A stretch of DNA of 64,000 bases from an uncultured Porphyromonadaceae bacterium (GCA_900541865.1 UQLO01000010.1:1-64000); one strand, 5' to 3'. Positions 26,109-35,375 are shown, counted from the first letter of the stretch. The notes: generated from the sequence alone by a model not told the origin. Translations and numbers: made by a program.

Positions 26109-26822
26109 TTACTCTCCCATTTTTGCACCATCGGTCCCGGAGAGGATGTCGGCGAGGATTTCCTGGGCCAGGCGAAGGCCGAAGGCGGCCGTGACGTGCA
26201 TGAAAGTGCCGTTGGGACCGGGCTCCTGGGGCATAGGCGGCTCCGGGCTGTAGACGCATCGGAAGGCCGGGTGCAGCCCGGCGCGGCGAAAGCGAGTACG
26301 TAGCGCCCGAGCCAGCGGGCACCCCTCTGCCTTCCAGAAAGATGCGGCGCGGACGGCTCCGGCGTCGGCCTTTCGGGCGGCGCCCATGCTGGCTATGAAG
26401 CCTCGGCGGGGCGCCGTGGCGGGGTCGGTGCAGCGCAGTATGAGGTCGGTCTTGTCGGCCATGGAGTCGATTGCGTCGACGACGTAGTCGTAGGTCTCGA
26501 TGGCGAAGGAGTCGGCCGAGTCGGGGGTGTAGCGGCAGCGCAGGGCCTGGACGGCACATTCGGGATTTATGTCGGCTATTCGCGAGGCCATAACCTCCAC
26601 TTTGGGCAGTCCAACGGTAGAGGCGAGTGCGGGGAGCTGGCGGTTGATGTTGGACACGTCGACCAGATCGGGGTCGACCACCGTTATGCGGCCCACTCCG
26701 GTGCGGGCGAGGGCCTCCACGCACCACGAGCCTACACCGCCGGTGCCGAAAACGATAACGGAGGAGTCGGCCAGAGCGCGCAGCCCACTCTCGCCCACCA
26801 GTGCGGCAGTACGGCTTTTCAT
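26109..26822 (-). CDS. tcdA: tRNA threonylcarbamoyladenosine dehydratase
   Basis: 237 residues from ATG 26822, where the family pattern 'RTAALVGESGLRAL' begins; the frame to 26873 would overlap upp. The enzyme uses ATP to cyclise t6A37 in tRNAs that read ANN codons. 'VIVFGTGGVGSWCVEALAR' is the E1-like Rossmann ATP site, 'DLVDVSNINRQLPA' the adenylation loop with its Arg, and 'DYVVDAIDS' the metal-binding Asp motif. The paralogous HesA/MoeB zinc Cys pairs are absent, which fits TcdA. Confidence 0.9.
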   Translation of the reverse strand: MKSRTAALVGESGLRALADSSVIVFGTGGVGSWCVEALARTGVGRITVVDPDLVDVSNINRQLPALASTVGLPKVEVMASRIADINPECAVQALRCRYTPDSADSFAIETYDYVVDAIDSMADKTDLILRCTDPATAPRRGFIASMGAARKADAGAVRAASFWKAEGCPLARALRTRFRRAGLHPAFRCVYSPEPPMPQEPGPNGTFMHVTAAFGLRLAQEILADILSGTDGAKMGE

Positions 26823-26838
26823 AGCGTGGCTGAGGGTT

Positions 26839-27492
26839 TTACTCCTTGGGGCCGTAGGCGAGGTCGCCGGCATCGCCGAGGCCGGGAACTATGTAGCTGT
26901 GGGCGTTGATTTCATCGTCGATCACGCCTACCCAGAGTTCGCTGTCGGCCGGCATGACGGAGTTCATGTAGTCGACGGCGTGGCGCGAGGCAATCACCGA
27001 AGCGATGTGCACCTTGGCGGGAGTGCCCTTTGTGAGGAGAGCCCGGAAGCTGAGTTCCATGCTTGCACCGGTGGCCAGCATAGGGTCGCAGAGAATCAGC
27101 GTCTTGCCGTCCAGACGCGGCGATGCGAGGTATTCGATGCAGATGTCGAAGTTCTCTTTTTCCTTGAATTTGCGGTAGGCCGACACGAATGCATTCCCGG
27201 CATTGTCGAGGTAGTTTAGGAAGCCCTGGTGGAAAGGCACACCGGCGCGGAATATGGTTGCAAGCACAACCTGCTCGTCGATGACGCTGCACTTGGCGTC
27301 GACATTGAGCGGAGTGCGAATATCTTCTGTTTTGTAGTCCAGCGTTTTGCTGATTTCATAAGCCATTATTTCGCCAATGCGCTCCAGGTTGCGGCGGAAG
27401 CGGAGTCGGTCGCCCTGGCAGTTTATGTTGCGCATTTCGCTCAGGTATTGGCTGACCAGCGAAGGTGTTTCGGCAAAGTTATGTACTTTCAT
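26839..27492 (-). CDS. upp: Uracil phosphoribosyltransferase
   Basis: 217 residues. It makes UMP from uracil and PRPP (pyrimidine salvage). 'LILCDPMLATGAS' (near 131-143) is the PRPP-binding loop and 'SYIVPGLGDAGDLAYG' at the C-terminus is the uracil-binding end, both diagnostic. The N-terminal part is a little longer than the E. coli protein, as is usual in Bacteroidetes. It lies 16 bases before tcdA and 22 after the YycJ-like gene. Confidence 0.94.
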   Translation of the reverse strand: MKVHNFAETPSLVSQYLSEMRNINCQGDRLRFRRNLERIGEIMAYEISKTLDYKTEDIRTPLNVDAKCSVIDEQVVLATIFRAGVPFHQGFLNYLDNAGNAFVSAYRKFKEKENFDICIEYLASPRLDGKTLILCDPMLATGASMELSFRALLTKGTPAKVHIASVIASRHAVDYMNSVMPADSELWVGVIDDEINAHSYIVPGLGDAGDLAYGPKE

Positions 27493-27514
27493 CTGGATAT
27501 GGGATGGTTTGGTG

Positions 27515-28510
27515 TTACAACGTTTCGGAACCGGGTAAAGGTTTGGACGGATGGAGTACGGCCATTATCGACGATTCCAGGCGGGGAAGGACGCTAAGCC
27601 GCAGGCGAGGGTCGTCGGGGAGCGCAGTGTGGTCGGCCACGTCGATTCCGGCCTCTTCCAGGGCGTCGCGCACGGTTCGCAGCGCCGTAGCCGGAGAGTT
27701 GTTGATGTGGCTCAGATGGCACAGGGCCACGCTGCGCAGCCTGCCGCTCTTTGCCACTGCGGCGAGGTAGCGCGCCGTGTCGGCATTGTCGAGGTGGCCG
27801 ATGGTGGAAGCGATTCGTGCCTTGAGGCGCTCGGGATACGGGCCGTTGCGGAGCATGGTGGCATCGTAGTCGGCCTCTATCATAAGATGCTCGGCTGTGC
27901 GGATGTAGAAGTCGGCGCGCGAGGTGATGACGCCGGTGTCGGTAGCGACCACGAAACGCGTTCCGCCGCCTTCGATGCAGAAACCGGCGTTGTCGGTGCC
28001 GTCGTGGCTTGTTTCGAAGGCCGTGATGGTCATGCCGGCAGCCCGGAAGGGTATTTCCTTGTAGATGGGCTGATGGTAGTCGTTGATTCGGCGCGATATG
28101 CTGTGGCGGCGCAGGAGGCCGTTCATGGCCTTTGGCGTGGCGAATATCTTCCAGTTGCGGTGGCGCCGAAGCAGGGCGTAGGCATAGCGCACATGGTCGC
28201 TGTGGTCGTGGGTGAGGATTATGCCGGCTATGGTGGCGGGGTCGATGGCGTTCAAGGCCAATTCGCTCTCCACGCGGTTGTTGTCGACGCCGGCATCGAG
28301 GAGCACGCCGGCTTGCTCAGTGCCGATATAGGCGCAGTTGCCGCTGCTGCCGCTGCCGAAGGAGATGAAGCGCAGAAGGCGGGGCCGCTCCAGAATATCG
28401 TCGGCAATGGGTGCCAGAGGGGCAGCCTCGGCGGCGTCGGCAATTGCAAACAGGTCCGGATTGTTCCGGAAAAAACTCTGCTGCCTGTATTTCTGCCGAC
28501 GGTTAGTCAT
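27515..28510 (-). CDS. YycJ-like metallo-beta-lactamase-fold hydrolase
   Basis: 331 residues. 'FGSGSSGNCAYIG' (51-63) and the metal site 'THDHSDH' (100-106), then 'FETSHDGTDNAGFCI' and 'IEADYD', are the hallmarks of the YycJ/WalJ branch, implicated in DNA 5'-exonuclease and mismatch-repair functions in Firmicutes. The N-terminal 40 residues ('NRRQKYRQQSFFRNNPDLF') are an extension of unknown use. The protein is cytoplasmic. The exact substrate is not shown by sequence. Confidence 0.84.
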   Translation of the reverse strand: MTNRRQKYRQQSFFRNNPDLFAIADAAEAAPLAPIADDILERPRLLRFISFGSGSSGNCAYIGTEQAGVLLDAGVDNNRVESELALNAIDPATIAGIILTHDHSDHVRYAYALLRRHRNWKIFATPKAMNGLLRRHSISRRINDYHQPIYKEIPFRAAGMTITAFETSHDGTDNAGFCIEGGGTRFVVATDTGVITSRADFYIRTAEHLMIEADYDATMLRNGPYPERLKARIASTIGHLDNADTARYLAAVAKSGRLRSVALCHLSHINNSPATALRTVRDALEEAGIDVADHTALPDDPRLRLSVLPRLESSIMAVLHPSKPLPGSETL

Positions 28511-28528
28511 ACTCTTTCTCCAAACTCC

Positions 28529-29236
28529 TTAATTATAAAGCAAAAAGATTGCCGGCTTCTTGCCCAAGTCGGGATTGAGACTCTTCCACTGCGCAAGCGT
28601 CAGGGTGCGTATGCTCTGGTCGGGAGCCGTGATGTTGAGGCCCACGCACAGCCGCATCGCCCCCGGCAGCCCGGCGCACAGCTCGCCCAGCAGGCGATTG
28701 TTGCGGTAAGGCGTTTCGATGAAAATCTGGGTGCACGCCCGGGTGCGGATTTCGCGCTCCATATGTCGGAAGGACTCGGCGCGCGCCTTGGCGTCGACGG
28801 GCAGATAGCCCCGGAAGGTGAAGCACTGCCCGTTGAAGCCCGACGCCATCAGACCCAGCAGAATGGAGCTCGGGCCCACAAGAGGCAACACCTCTATACC
28901 GGCGCGCTGTGCGGCGGCCACCAAATCTGCGCCGGGGTCGGCCACGGCCGGACAACCCGCTTCGCTGACCACGCCGACATCGTTCCCCTCAAGGGCCGGC
29001 GCAAGCATGGCGGCGACCTCCTCGGCCGGCGTATGCTCGTTGAGCACGCTGAAAGTCAGCGAGTCGATGTCGATACTGCGGTCGCAGGCCTTCAGGAAGC
29101 GGCGCGCTGTGCGAAGCTCCTCCACAACGAAGAACTTGACGCGGCCAAGCAGCTCCAGATTGGTCCGGGGCAGCACATCGCCGGGGGCTACGGGGGCCAA
29201 CAGCGAAGGAAATAATATGAGTCGACCTTTCGACAT
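28529..29236 (-). CDS. RsmI-like SAM-dependent methyltransferase
   Basis: 235 residues of the tetrapyrrole-methylase fold. 'VGVVSEAGCPAVADPGADLV' is the RsmI signature and 'LVGPSSILLGLMASGFNG' the SAM-binding turn. RsmI 2'-O-methylates C1402 of 16S rRNA. This protein is shorter than E. coli RsmI (286), with a truncated N-terminal region ('LAPVAPGDVLPRTNLELL'), and matches the Bacteroidetes subgroup whose target has not been settled here. First gene of an operon through the YycJ-like gene, upp and tcdA. Confidence 0.85.
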   Translation of the reverse strand: MSKGRLILFPSLLAPVAPGDVLPRTNLELLGRVKFFVVEELRTARRFLKACDRSIDIDSLTFSVLNEHTPAEEVAAMLAPALEGNDVGVVSEAGCPAVADPGADLVAAAQRAGIEVLPLVGPSSILLGLMASGFNGQCFTFRGYLPVDAKARAESFRHMEREIRTRACTQIFIETPYRNNRLLGELCAGLPGAMRLCVGLNITAPDQSIRTLTLAQWKSLNPDLGKKPAIFLLYN

Positions 29237-29249
29237 GGCTAAATTGCTA

Positions 29250-29257
29250 CAAAGTTA
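29250..29257 (-). promoter_or_regulatory. -7 promoter box for the RsmI-like operon
   Basis: Read on the minus strand it is TAACTTTG, 13 bases before the ATG at 29236. A run of T directly upstream obscures any -33 box. Confidence 0.6.
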
Positions 29258-29290
29258 CAAAAAAAACGCGACCCGACGAAGACCGCCGGC

Positions 29291-29331
29291 AAAATAAGCC
29301 CCCGCGGGAGCCCGGAGGCGCCGCGGGGGGC
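29291..29331 (-). terminator. Terminator downstream of the beta-barrel protein gene
   Basis: A GC stem of about 10 pairs (29298-29307 with 29321-29331, one bulged base) is followed on the minus strand by TTATTTT. It lies about 100 bases past the stop of the gene ending at 29423. Confidence 0.65.
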
Positions 29332-29347
29332 GAAATGCCAGCAGTAA

Positions 29348-29399
29348 TTAACTCGGTTCTCTCGTTAAATCGGGATACATCGCGATTAATTCGAGTTAA
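29348..29399. repeat. Dispersed palindromic element, copy A
   Basis: An 8-base perfect inverted repeat (ttaactcg at 29348-29355, cgagttaa at 29392-29399) encloses a core which on the minus strand reads atcgcgatgtatc then cccgattt. The same core is in copy C, and a related one in copy B. It sits 23 bases past the stop of the beta-barrel gene. Confidence 0.6.
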
Positions 29400-29422
29400 G
29401 TCGGGGTTGAGGCGAGTCGGGC

Positions 29423-32263
29423 TCAGTGGCCGGGAGGTGGTCCCATGGGTCCGCGGCCTCGTCCACCGCCGGGAGGCGGGCCGGGGAAGCGGTGCTCGTT
29501 GCGGTCTTCGGGCATGTCGCTCTTGGAAGCGAAAGTGGTGAAGCGATAGGAGATTGTGGCCATAAAGTAGCGCGTGATGGAGTTGTAGCGGCTGTCCTCG
29601 ATGTAGTTTGCCGTTACGTTGCGGCGCACGTTGGAGCGCTGTCCCAGGATGTCGTAAGCCTTGAGTGATATGGTGGCGTTGCGTCCGCGCAGGAACTGGT
29701 AGCCTATCGAGGCGTTCCACATCCAAGTCCGGGTGTCGTAGCCGGCGGCGTAGCCCGAAGTGGCGGAGTAGTTGAGGTCGGTGTTGAGCACCAGCCCGAA
29801 AGGAGCGTTGTAGGTGGCGTAGAAGCTGCCGCCGTAGGTGTGGACGTTTCGGTTTGCGCCCTGCTGCACACTATTGTGGACGGTCTGGAAGGAATAGTTT
29901 GGCCGAAGTTCGAACTCGAGGTACTCCGGGCGCCAGGCTATGCCGAAAGCCTCGTTGACGCGGAAGGAGTTTGATCGGTTGCGCATGCCGTTGTTGAAGC
30001 CCACTTCGGAGGCGTAGTCCAGGAAGATGTGGTTGTTGAGGGTGAAGGCGCGGTTGCGCAGCGGGAAGCTCACCATGTTCATCAGTCGGCCGCTCCAGAT
30101 GCCGTTGACGTTCTCGTAGGTTGTCGTCTGGCCGCCGGTTTCGGAGTCGAACTCTGTTCGGCTCACTATTGCGTTCTGCTTCATGCTCACGTCGGCCATA
30201 AGCATGATGGAGCGCTGGGCCTCGGAGTTGAAGTCGTGGAATCTAACCCGCGCGCTGTGGGTGAAGGTGGGCTTCAGTTCGGGATTACCGACCACGATGC
30301 GGAGGGGGTCTGTCATGTCGGCCACGGGCTGCAGCTGGGTCATCGAGGGCTCCGACGAGCGGCCGTTATAGTCGACGGCCAAGTTTCGGCTCTTGCTCAG
30401 GCGATAGCGGTAGCGCAGATAGGGTGCTATGTTGAATACGTGGCGCAGCGGAATGTTCTTTTCGGAGTTAATCAGGTTGATCGACTTGCTCATGCTGGGC
30501 ACCAGGCTGATGCCGACGTCGACGGTCGACTTCCGGCTGACGTGCTTGTAGCCCACGCGGATGTCCTGGTCCATAAAGTTATTGCGGAAGCGGTTGGAGA
30601 GCTCCTGGTTGAAAACGAGGTCGGCCGCGACAACAGGGTCGCCCTGCCAGCCGTCGGGGAAGGTCACCGGATGGTCGTAGGTGAGACGGTCGGCGTCGTT
30701 CCAGCGGTAGCTGAAGCGGTAGGCAATGGTGAGGAAGTTGCCCTTGGAGGCGTCGCCCAGAGGCTCGGTCCAGCTTGCGCGCGCCGAAATGTTGTTGCTC
30801 CAGGTGTGGTTGTCGACATACTGGTCGTAGAGGTCCACCGAGTCGTTGAGCAGGAAGAAGCGGTTGAGAGAATAGGCGTCGGACTTCTCGGTGGTGTTGG
30901 AGAAGCGGTAGTTTACGAACAGCGAGAAAGAGCGGCCGCGGCGCTGACGGAAATTGTGGTTGTAGATGAGGCGGCCGCCGAACTGGAGGGAATTGCCGCG
31001 GTCGTAGTCGCGGTTGAGGCTGCGCGTCACTTCGGTAGCGGCACGGTCGCCGGCGAAGGTGAGCGAGCTGTCGACGGAATTGGAGCGGCTTATCGAAATG
31101 GAGAGGTTGGGTCGGAACTCAAGGGTATTGAACGAGTCCGGCTTCCACATCAGACGGAAGTTGGCGTTGAAGTTGTGGCTTTTGTCGAAGGCCTCCTTGT
31201 AGGATTTCACCGTGGAGGTGGAGTCCTCGAAGAGGTAGCGCCGCTCGGTGCTGGTGCGCGTGTCCTGGCTGGAATGGGAGTAGAACACGTCGCCGCCCAG
31301 GCGGATAATCTCCTCTTTGCCGACGTTGAAGTTTATGCCCACGCTCTGGGTGGTATTGATGCCGTTCATGCCTCCGAAGCGGCGGAAGCGTCCGGCGGCC
31401 ATGTCGGCGAAGCCCGGCTCGTTGACGTTGTTGGCCGACCCGAGGATGGTGAACTGATTGCCGTTGACGAAGCGGTTTATGGTGAAGTTGGCCTTGTAGC
31501 GTCCGTCGGTGCCATAGCCGGCCTCGGCGTTGCCGAACCAGCCGTTTCGACGGTCTTTCTTCACGGTGAGGTTGATGACGGTCTCATCCTCGCCGTCGTC
31601 GACGCCGGTGAGGCGCGCCAGGTCGCTCTTGCGGTCCACCACCTGCAGCTTCTCGACCATATCGACGGGCAGATTGCGCGAAGCAACGGTAGGATCGTCG
31701 GAGAAGAACTCCTTGCCGTCGACCAAAATCTTGCTGACGGTCTTGCCGTTGGCAGTGATGGAGCCGTCGGAGCCCACCTCGACGCCCGGAAGGCGCTTTA
31801 GCAGATCTTCGACCACAGCGTTCGGCGGCGTGCGATAGCTCTCGGCGGCATATTCGACCGTGTCTTCCTTGACGGTGATGGGAGTGCGTATGCCGGTCAC
31901 CACGGCCTCATCGAGTGCCACTGCCGTCGGCTCGAGGCGCAGCGGACGCAGACGAAGCTCGTCGGCGCCGACGTTGATGTTGGTGTACTGCGGCGTGTAG
32001 CCGACGTAGGAGGCCTCAAGGATGTAGCGGCCCTGCCGAGGTATGTCGATTCTGAAGCGGCCGTCGGCGTCGGTGACGGCACCGCGCACCAGAGCGGAGT
32101 CCGCAGTGGCCAGTATGCGCACGGAGGCCTGGATGAGAGGTTCGCCGCCTTCGCCGGCTTCGAGAATGCGGCCGCGCACTATGGTTGCAAAGACGGGCAG
32201 TGCGGCTATTGCCGCAAGGAGGGCTGCGAGGATGCGAGGCGAATATTTAAATCGTGTTGGCAT
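29423..32263 (-). CDS. TonB-dependent-receptor-like outer-membrane beta-barrel protein
   Basis: 946 residues with a signal peptide ending near 'ALPVFA' (26). A CarboxypepD_reg-like domain (about 28-115, 'DADGRFRIDIP', 'YVGYTPQYTNI') and a plug domain ('VVEDLLKRLPGVEVGSDGSI', about 145-225) are followed by a long barrel of alternating beta strands (PF14905-like, OMP_b-brl_3). The C-terminus is Gly/Pro/Arg-rich and ends in His rather than the usual aromatic residue. This family is often called 'outer membrane beta-barrel' and has no defined ligand; no SusD partner is adjacent. Single-gene unit with its own promoter and terminator. Confidence 0.87.
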   Translation of the reverse strand: MPTRFKYSPRILAALLAAIAALPVFATIVRGRILEAGEGGEPLIQASVRILATADSALVRGAVTDADGRFRIDIPRQGRYILEASYVGYTPQYTNINVGADELRLRPLRLEPTAVALDEAVVTGIRTPITVKEDTVEYAAESYRTPPNAVVEDLLKRLPGVEVGSDGSITANGKTVSKILVDGKEFFSDDPTVASRNLPVDMVEKLQVVDRKSDLARLTGVDDGEDETVINLTVKKDRRNGWFGNAEAGYGTDGRYKANFTINRFVNGNQFTILGSANNVNEPGFADMAAGRFRRFGGMNGINTTQSVGINFNVGKEEIIRLGGDVFYSHSSQDTRTSTERRYLFEDSTSTVKSYKEAFDKSHNFNANFRLMWKPDSFNTLEFRPNLSISISRSNSVDSSLTFAGDRAATEVTRSLNRDYDRGNSLQFGGRLIYNHNFRQRRGRSFSLFVNYRFSNTTEKSDAYSLNRFFLLNDSVDLYDQYVDNHTWSNNISARASWTEPLGDASKGNFLTIAYRFSYRWNDADRLTYDHPVTFPDGWQGDPVVAADLVFNQELSNRFRNNFMDQDIRVGYKHVSRKSTVDVGISLVPSMSKSINLINSEKNIPLRHVFNIAPYLRYRYRLSKSRNLAVDYNGRSSEPSMTQLQPVADMTDPLRIVVGNPELKPTFTHSARVRFHDFNSEAQRSIMLMADVSMKQNAIVSRTEFDSETGGQTTTYENVNGIWSGRLMNMVSFPLRNRAFTLNNHIFLDYASEVGFNNGMRNRSNSFRVNEAFGIAWRPEYLEFELRPNYSFQTVHNSVQQGANRNVHTYGGSFYATYNAPFGLVLNTDLNYSATSGYAAGYDTRTWMWNASIGYQFLRGRNATISLKAYDILGQRSNVRRNVTANYIEDSRYNSITRYFMATISYRFTTFASKSDMPEDRNEHRFPGPPPGGGRGRGPMGPPPGH

Positions 32264-32298
32264 CTGTGTTGAATTTTTGCGTCAGTTTCGGAGTGATG

Positions 32299-32331
32299 CA
32301 AAAGTAGCACGTAATTATAATATGGGGCAAA
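32299..32331 (-). promoter_or_regulatory. Promoter of the outer-membrane beta-barrel gene
   Basis: On the minus strand: TTTG (32331-32328), 21 bases, then TACTTTTG (32306-32299). This is a full match to the Bacteroidetes consensus, 35 bases before the ATG at 32263. Confidence 0.75.
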
Positions 32332-32373
32332 AAGCTTTCGACAAACGGCCCCCAAACGGCGACGGAAAGCGCT

Positions 32374-32409
32374 AAAAGCAATCTGCGCCGGGGATGCCGG
32401 CGCAGATTG
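32374..32409 (-). terminator. Rho-independent terminator of the tail-bearing surface-protein gene
   Basis: A 13-base perfect stem (32379-32391 with 32397-32409) and a 5-base loop are followed on the minus strand by C and four T (32377-32374). It lies 48 bases past the stop at 32457. Confidence 0.9.
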
Positions 32410-32456
32410 TATTGCGATGGCGCGACGGGCGTCGCGTCGATGAAGTGGCGGTATGA

Positions 32457-34067
32457 TTAGCGAACGTAAACCTTGCTTACCTTGTTGCCCTGACGACGGA
32501 TGTAGAGGCCGTTTTCGGGGTTGGCAACGCGAACGCCCTGGAGGTTGAAGAACTCAACGGGAGCGGTTTCGTCCTCAACGGCGATGTTGGCAACGGAGGT
32601 GCTGCCGCTCTTGACGTAGAGGGTGGGGAGCTTGATTTCGTCGGCGCCTACGCTGGGAGCGATGTTGGTGAACCATTCGCCGGAGGTGGCGTTTTTGGTA
32701 ACGCCTACGGTGCCGGTTACGCCTTCGGCGGTGAGGGTCATCAGAGCCTCGCCGTTGGTGAACTGGATATCCCAAACGCAGAATGCGTTGACTTCGGTGT
32801 AGCACTGGAAGGAAGTGGCGTGGGTGCCGTCGAAGCCCAGGTAGCGGCCTTCGGAGTCCTTCAGGGTGTAGCCCTCGCCGGAAGCGGTGATGGTGATGGC
32901 GTTGGCGACGTCGGTGGTAACCTTGCCGTCGGCAATGGTGGCATCGGTGAGGTTGAGGCGGCCGTAGCTGTAGGATGCGTTGATCATAGCGCCTACCTTG
33001 CCGTCGACAACCAGAACATATTCAGAGCCGGAGGCGATGCTTGCGGTCTGCTCGAAGGTGGCGGTGGTGGTGGGAGTGGGAGGAGTGGGAGGCGTTACGG
33101 AGCCGTTGAACTTGTAGAGCATCGGGAGAACCTTGCCTTCGAGGGCATCGGCGTCGTAGCAGCCGAAGGAGCCGTACTGCGGATCCTGGGCAACGGTCTT
33201 GCCGGTTGCGACGTTGACGAGGGTAGCGGTGCCGTCGGCAGCGAAGGTAACGGTCCATACGCGGTTGGCGGCGCTTTCGTCGGTGGTGTCGAAGGTGTTG
33301 AAGCCTGCCTTGGCGCCAAGTACGCGGCCGGTGGAGGTGGTGATGGTATAGCCACCCTCAACGGCGGTGAAGGTCATGGCTGCGGCTTCGTCGCCGTAGA
33401 AGCTGTCGCCTTCGGAGGTAACGTTGACTGCGCTCATGTAGCCGTAGTTGCGGTCGAAGGATACATTGTACTTGCCGCCGGCAACGAATACATAGGCGGA
33501 GCCGCTCTCAACGGAGGTAGCCTTGAAGTAGTTGGGGTCGGTGGTAACGGGGGGCTCATCGCCGCCCTCAGCGGAGCCGCCGCCGGTGATGGTGATGACG
33601 GTGAAGTCGAGCTGACCGCCCTTGCTGGCGCCGTCGGAGCCGAAGTCGGCCTTGTCGCCTACGGTGAAAACGACGTCCTTGGCATTGCCGGTCCAGGTCA
33701 CGGTGGCGTCGCCGACGCTCTGGGTTGCGATGGTGCCGGTGGAGGCGGTGATGGGAGCGAGGCGCTTGAGGCCCTGGGTGGAGACGGTGAACACGATCTC
33801 GGTCATGTCGTTGGGAGCTTTGATTTCGAAGGTGTTCTTGGCATAGAGGCGGATGTCGCCGGCCTTGTTGTAGGACGGAACGGTGGAGCCGCCTTCGCCC
33901 TTGGCGGTGTTGAAGGTAAAGTCGCCCTGAGTGAAGGTCTCAGGCAGGTTCATAGTGGCGGTGCCACCCTGAACGACCGTCAGATCCTTGCAGGTAATGG
34001 TAGCGTCGGCAAAAGCTGAGCTTACGCACAGAGCCGTTGCGGCCAGGGAGAGTAAAAATTTCTTCAT
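32457..34067 (-). CDS. Secreted surface protein with conserved C-terminal tail
   Basis: 536 residues. Signal peptide 'MKKFLLSLAATALCVSSAFA' (1-20). Residues 21-160 form a Thr/Gly-rich beta domain. Two related units follow ('SVESGSAYVFVAGGKYNV' near 190 and 'SIASGSEYVLVVDGKVGAM' near 345), each about 140 residues and resembling ricin-like or trefoil 'GxYL' repeats ('GRVLGAKAG', 'GRYLGFDG'), separated by a Pro/Thr linker. The tail 'FFNLQGVRVANPENGLYI' plus 'RRQGNKVSKVYVR' is shared with other proteins here. No catalytic motif is seen; a surface binding or structural role is inferred. It has its own strong terminator. Confidence 0.8.
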   Translation of the reverse strand: MKKFLLSLAATALCVSSAFADATITCKDLTVVQGGTATMNLPETFTQGDFTFNTAKGEGGSTVPSYNKAGDIRLYAKNTFEIKAPNDMTEIVFTVSTQGLKRLAPITASTGTIATQSVGDATVTWTGNAKDVVFTVGDKADFGSDGASKGGQLDFTVITITGGGSAEGGDEPPVTTDPNYFKATSVESGSAYVFVAGGKYNVSFDRNYGYMSAVNVTSEGDSFYGDEAAAMTFTAVEGGYTITTSTGRVLGAKAGFNTFDTTDESAANRVWTVTFAADGTATLVNVATGKTVAQDPQYGSFGCYDADALEGKVLPMLYKFNGSVTPPTPPTPTTTATFEQTASIASGSEYVLVVDGKVGAMINASYSYGRLNLTDATIADGKVTTDVANAITITASGEGYTLKDSEGRYLGFDGTHATSFQCYTEVNAFCVWDIQFTNGEALMTLTAEGVTGTVGVTKNATSGEWFTNIAPSVGADEIKLPTLYVKSGSTSVANIAVEDETAPVEFFNLQGVRVANPENGLYIRRQGNKVSKVYVR

Positions 34068-34134
34068 ACTTTCTCGTGTTTAGTGTTATAATTGATTGGT
34101 ATTCTCGATGTTGAACCCGGATTGGGAGGGCTCG

Positions 34135-35190
34135 TTATTTCTGGTTCACGAAGCGGCGGAGGAAGATTTCCGTCGGGAAGTGGTCGGAGTATCCGCCCAG
34201 GAAGCTGCCGGCGGCGTAGGTGCGCTTGGGATAGCCCTGGCGGTTGCCCTCGGTATCTTTGAGGAAGTCGAAATTGAGCACTTTGGCTTCGTAGAAGCTC
34301 CATTTGCCGTCGGGGGCGTTGAGGAGATTGCCGCTCACGATAATCTGGTCGAAGAGGTTCCATGCGCTCTTGTAGGCCAGAGTGCCGATGCCGCGGTCGA
34401 GCATTCGCCACCACGGGTTGTAGAAGCCGTGGGCGGGAACGCCGGTCGGGTCTTTCTGGGCGCCCAGCGCCACGGCGCAGCTGCGGTCCATCGGGTCGTC
34501 GTTAAGGTCGCCCATCACAATCACGCCGATATTGGGGTTTACGGCCCACAGGCTGTCGGCGATGCTCTTGGAGAGCTCAGCGGCGGCGATGCGGTTGGGT
34601 TCGGAGCGCTCCTGTCCGCCAAGACGCGAAGGCCAGTGGTTCACAATCACGGCAATCTGCTGGCCCAGCAGGCTGCCTACCACGCACATCTGGTCGCGGG
34701 TGCGGAAGGGCACAGCCGTCAGGCGGTGGTTGGTGACGTTCTCCACGCGGAAGTAGCGCGGGTTGTAGATCAGGCCCACGTCAACGCCACGGGCGTCGGG
34801 AGAGTCGTGGTGCACTATGCGGAGGTTGAGGTCGCGAAGCTCCGGCTCGTTGATAACATCTTCCATCACAGAGCGGTTCTCGATTTCGCTCACGCCGATA
34901 ATGGCAGGGCCGTAGGGCGTCAGGCGCGTTTTGAACTGCGAGATGGCATAGGCCAGATTGTGGACCTTCAGACGGTATTTGCGGCCGTCCCACTGGCGGG
35001 AGCCGCCGGGGGTAAACTCCTCGTCGCGGCCTTCGGGGTTGTTGGGAATGGTGTCGAAAAGATTCTCGAAATTATAGAAAGCAATGCCTGCAACCTGCAC
35101 GCGGCGGTTGTTGGCCTCCTGAGCGTGCGTGGGGGCGCACAAAGCGAGCACGGCCGCCAGGACAAAGGTTATGATAAAGCTTTTTTTCAT
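34135..35190 (-). CDS. Secreted endonuclease/exonuclease/phosphatase-family protein
   Basis: 351 residues from ATG 35190, giving the signal peptide 'MKKSFIITFVLAAVLALCAP'; the longer frame to 35274 starts upstream of the promoter. 'GIAFYNFENLFDT' (metal-binding Asn/Glu), 'IIGVSEIEN' (catalytic Glu), 'NHWPSRLGG', 'VMGDLNDDP' and 'YSDHFPTEI' are the successive EEP motifs. All key residues are present, so it is probably an active phosphodiesterase or nuclease, exported to the periplasm or outside. The substrate could be DNA or a phospholipid-like ester. Confidence 0.87.
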   Translation of the reverse strand: MKKSFIITFVLAAVLALCAPTHAQEANNRRVQVAGIAFYNFENLFDTIPNNPEGRDEEFTPGGSRQWDGRKYRLKVHNLAYAISQFKTRLTPYGPAIIGVSEIENRSVMEDVINEPELRDLNLRIVHHDSPDARGVDVGLIYNPRYFRVENVTNHRLTAVPFRTRDQMCVVGSLLGQQIAVIVNHWPSRLGGQERSEPNRIAAAELSKSIADSLWAVNPNIGVIVMGDLNDDPMDRSCAVALGAQKDPTGVPAHGFYNPWWRMLDRGIGTLAYKSAWNLFDQIIVSGNLLNAPDGKWSFYEAKVLNFDFLKDTEGNRQGYPKRTYAAGSFLGGYSDHFPTEIFLRRFVNQK

Positions 35191-35220
35191 ATATGGTACA
35201 GATAGGCGCGTAGCGCGATG

Positions 35221-35228
35221 CAAAGGTA
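35221..35228 (-). promoter_or_regulatory. -7 promoter box for the secreted EEP gene
   Basis: On the minus strand it reads TACCTTTG, matching TAnnTTTG, 30 bases before the ATG at 35190. A T-rich run lies upstream, without a clear TTTG at 19-21 bases. Confidence 0.55.
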
Positions 35229-35315
35229 CAAAAAAGTTTTTGACCTCTCCACCCATTTCGTATCTTTTTTCCAAAAAATTGAAATTGGGGATTGTTGCGC
35301 CTTCTGTAGAACCGC

Positions 35316-35353
35316 GATGAAACCCGATTTATCGCAATAAACCGGGTTTCGTC
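35316..35353. repeat. Dispersed palindromic element, copy B
   Basis: An 11-base inverted repeat with one G-T pair (35316-35326 with 35343-35353; cccg/cggg inside) encloses gatttatcgcaataaa, itself partly palindromic. The gatttatcgc core is also in copy C. It lies 22 bases past the stop of the tolC-like gene. No T-run follows on either strand. Confidence 0.6.
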
Positions 35354-35375
35354 GTGTATGGAGTCGCCGCTGCGG

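Noticed and set aside
27551..31801. Plus-strand frames of 554 and 590 codons opposite the hydrolase/methylase genes and the barrel gene
   Set aside because: Val/Gly/Ala-rich translations without motifs, opposite genes with strong family motifs.
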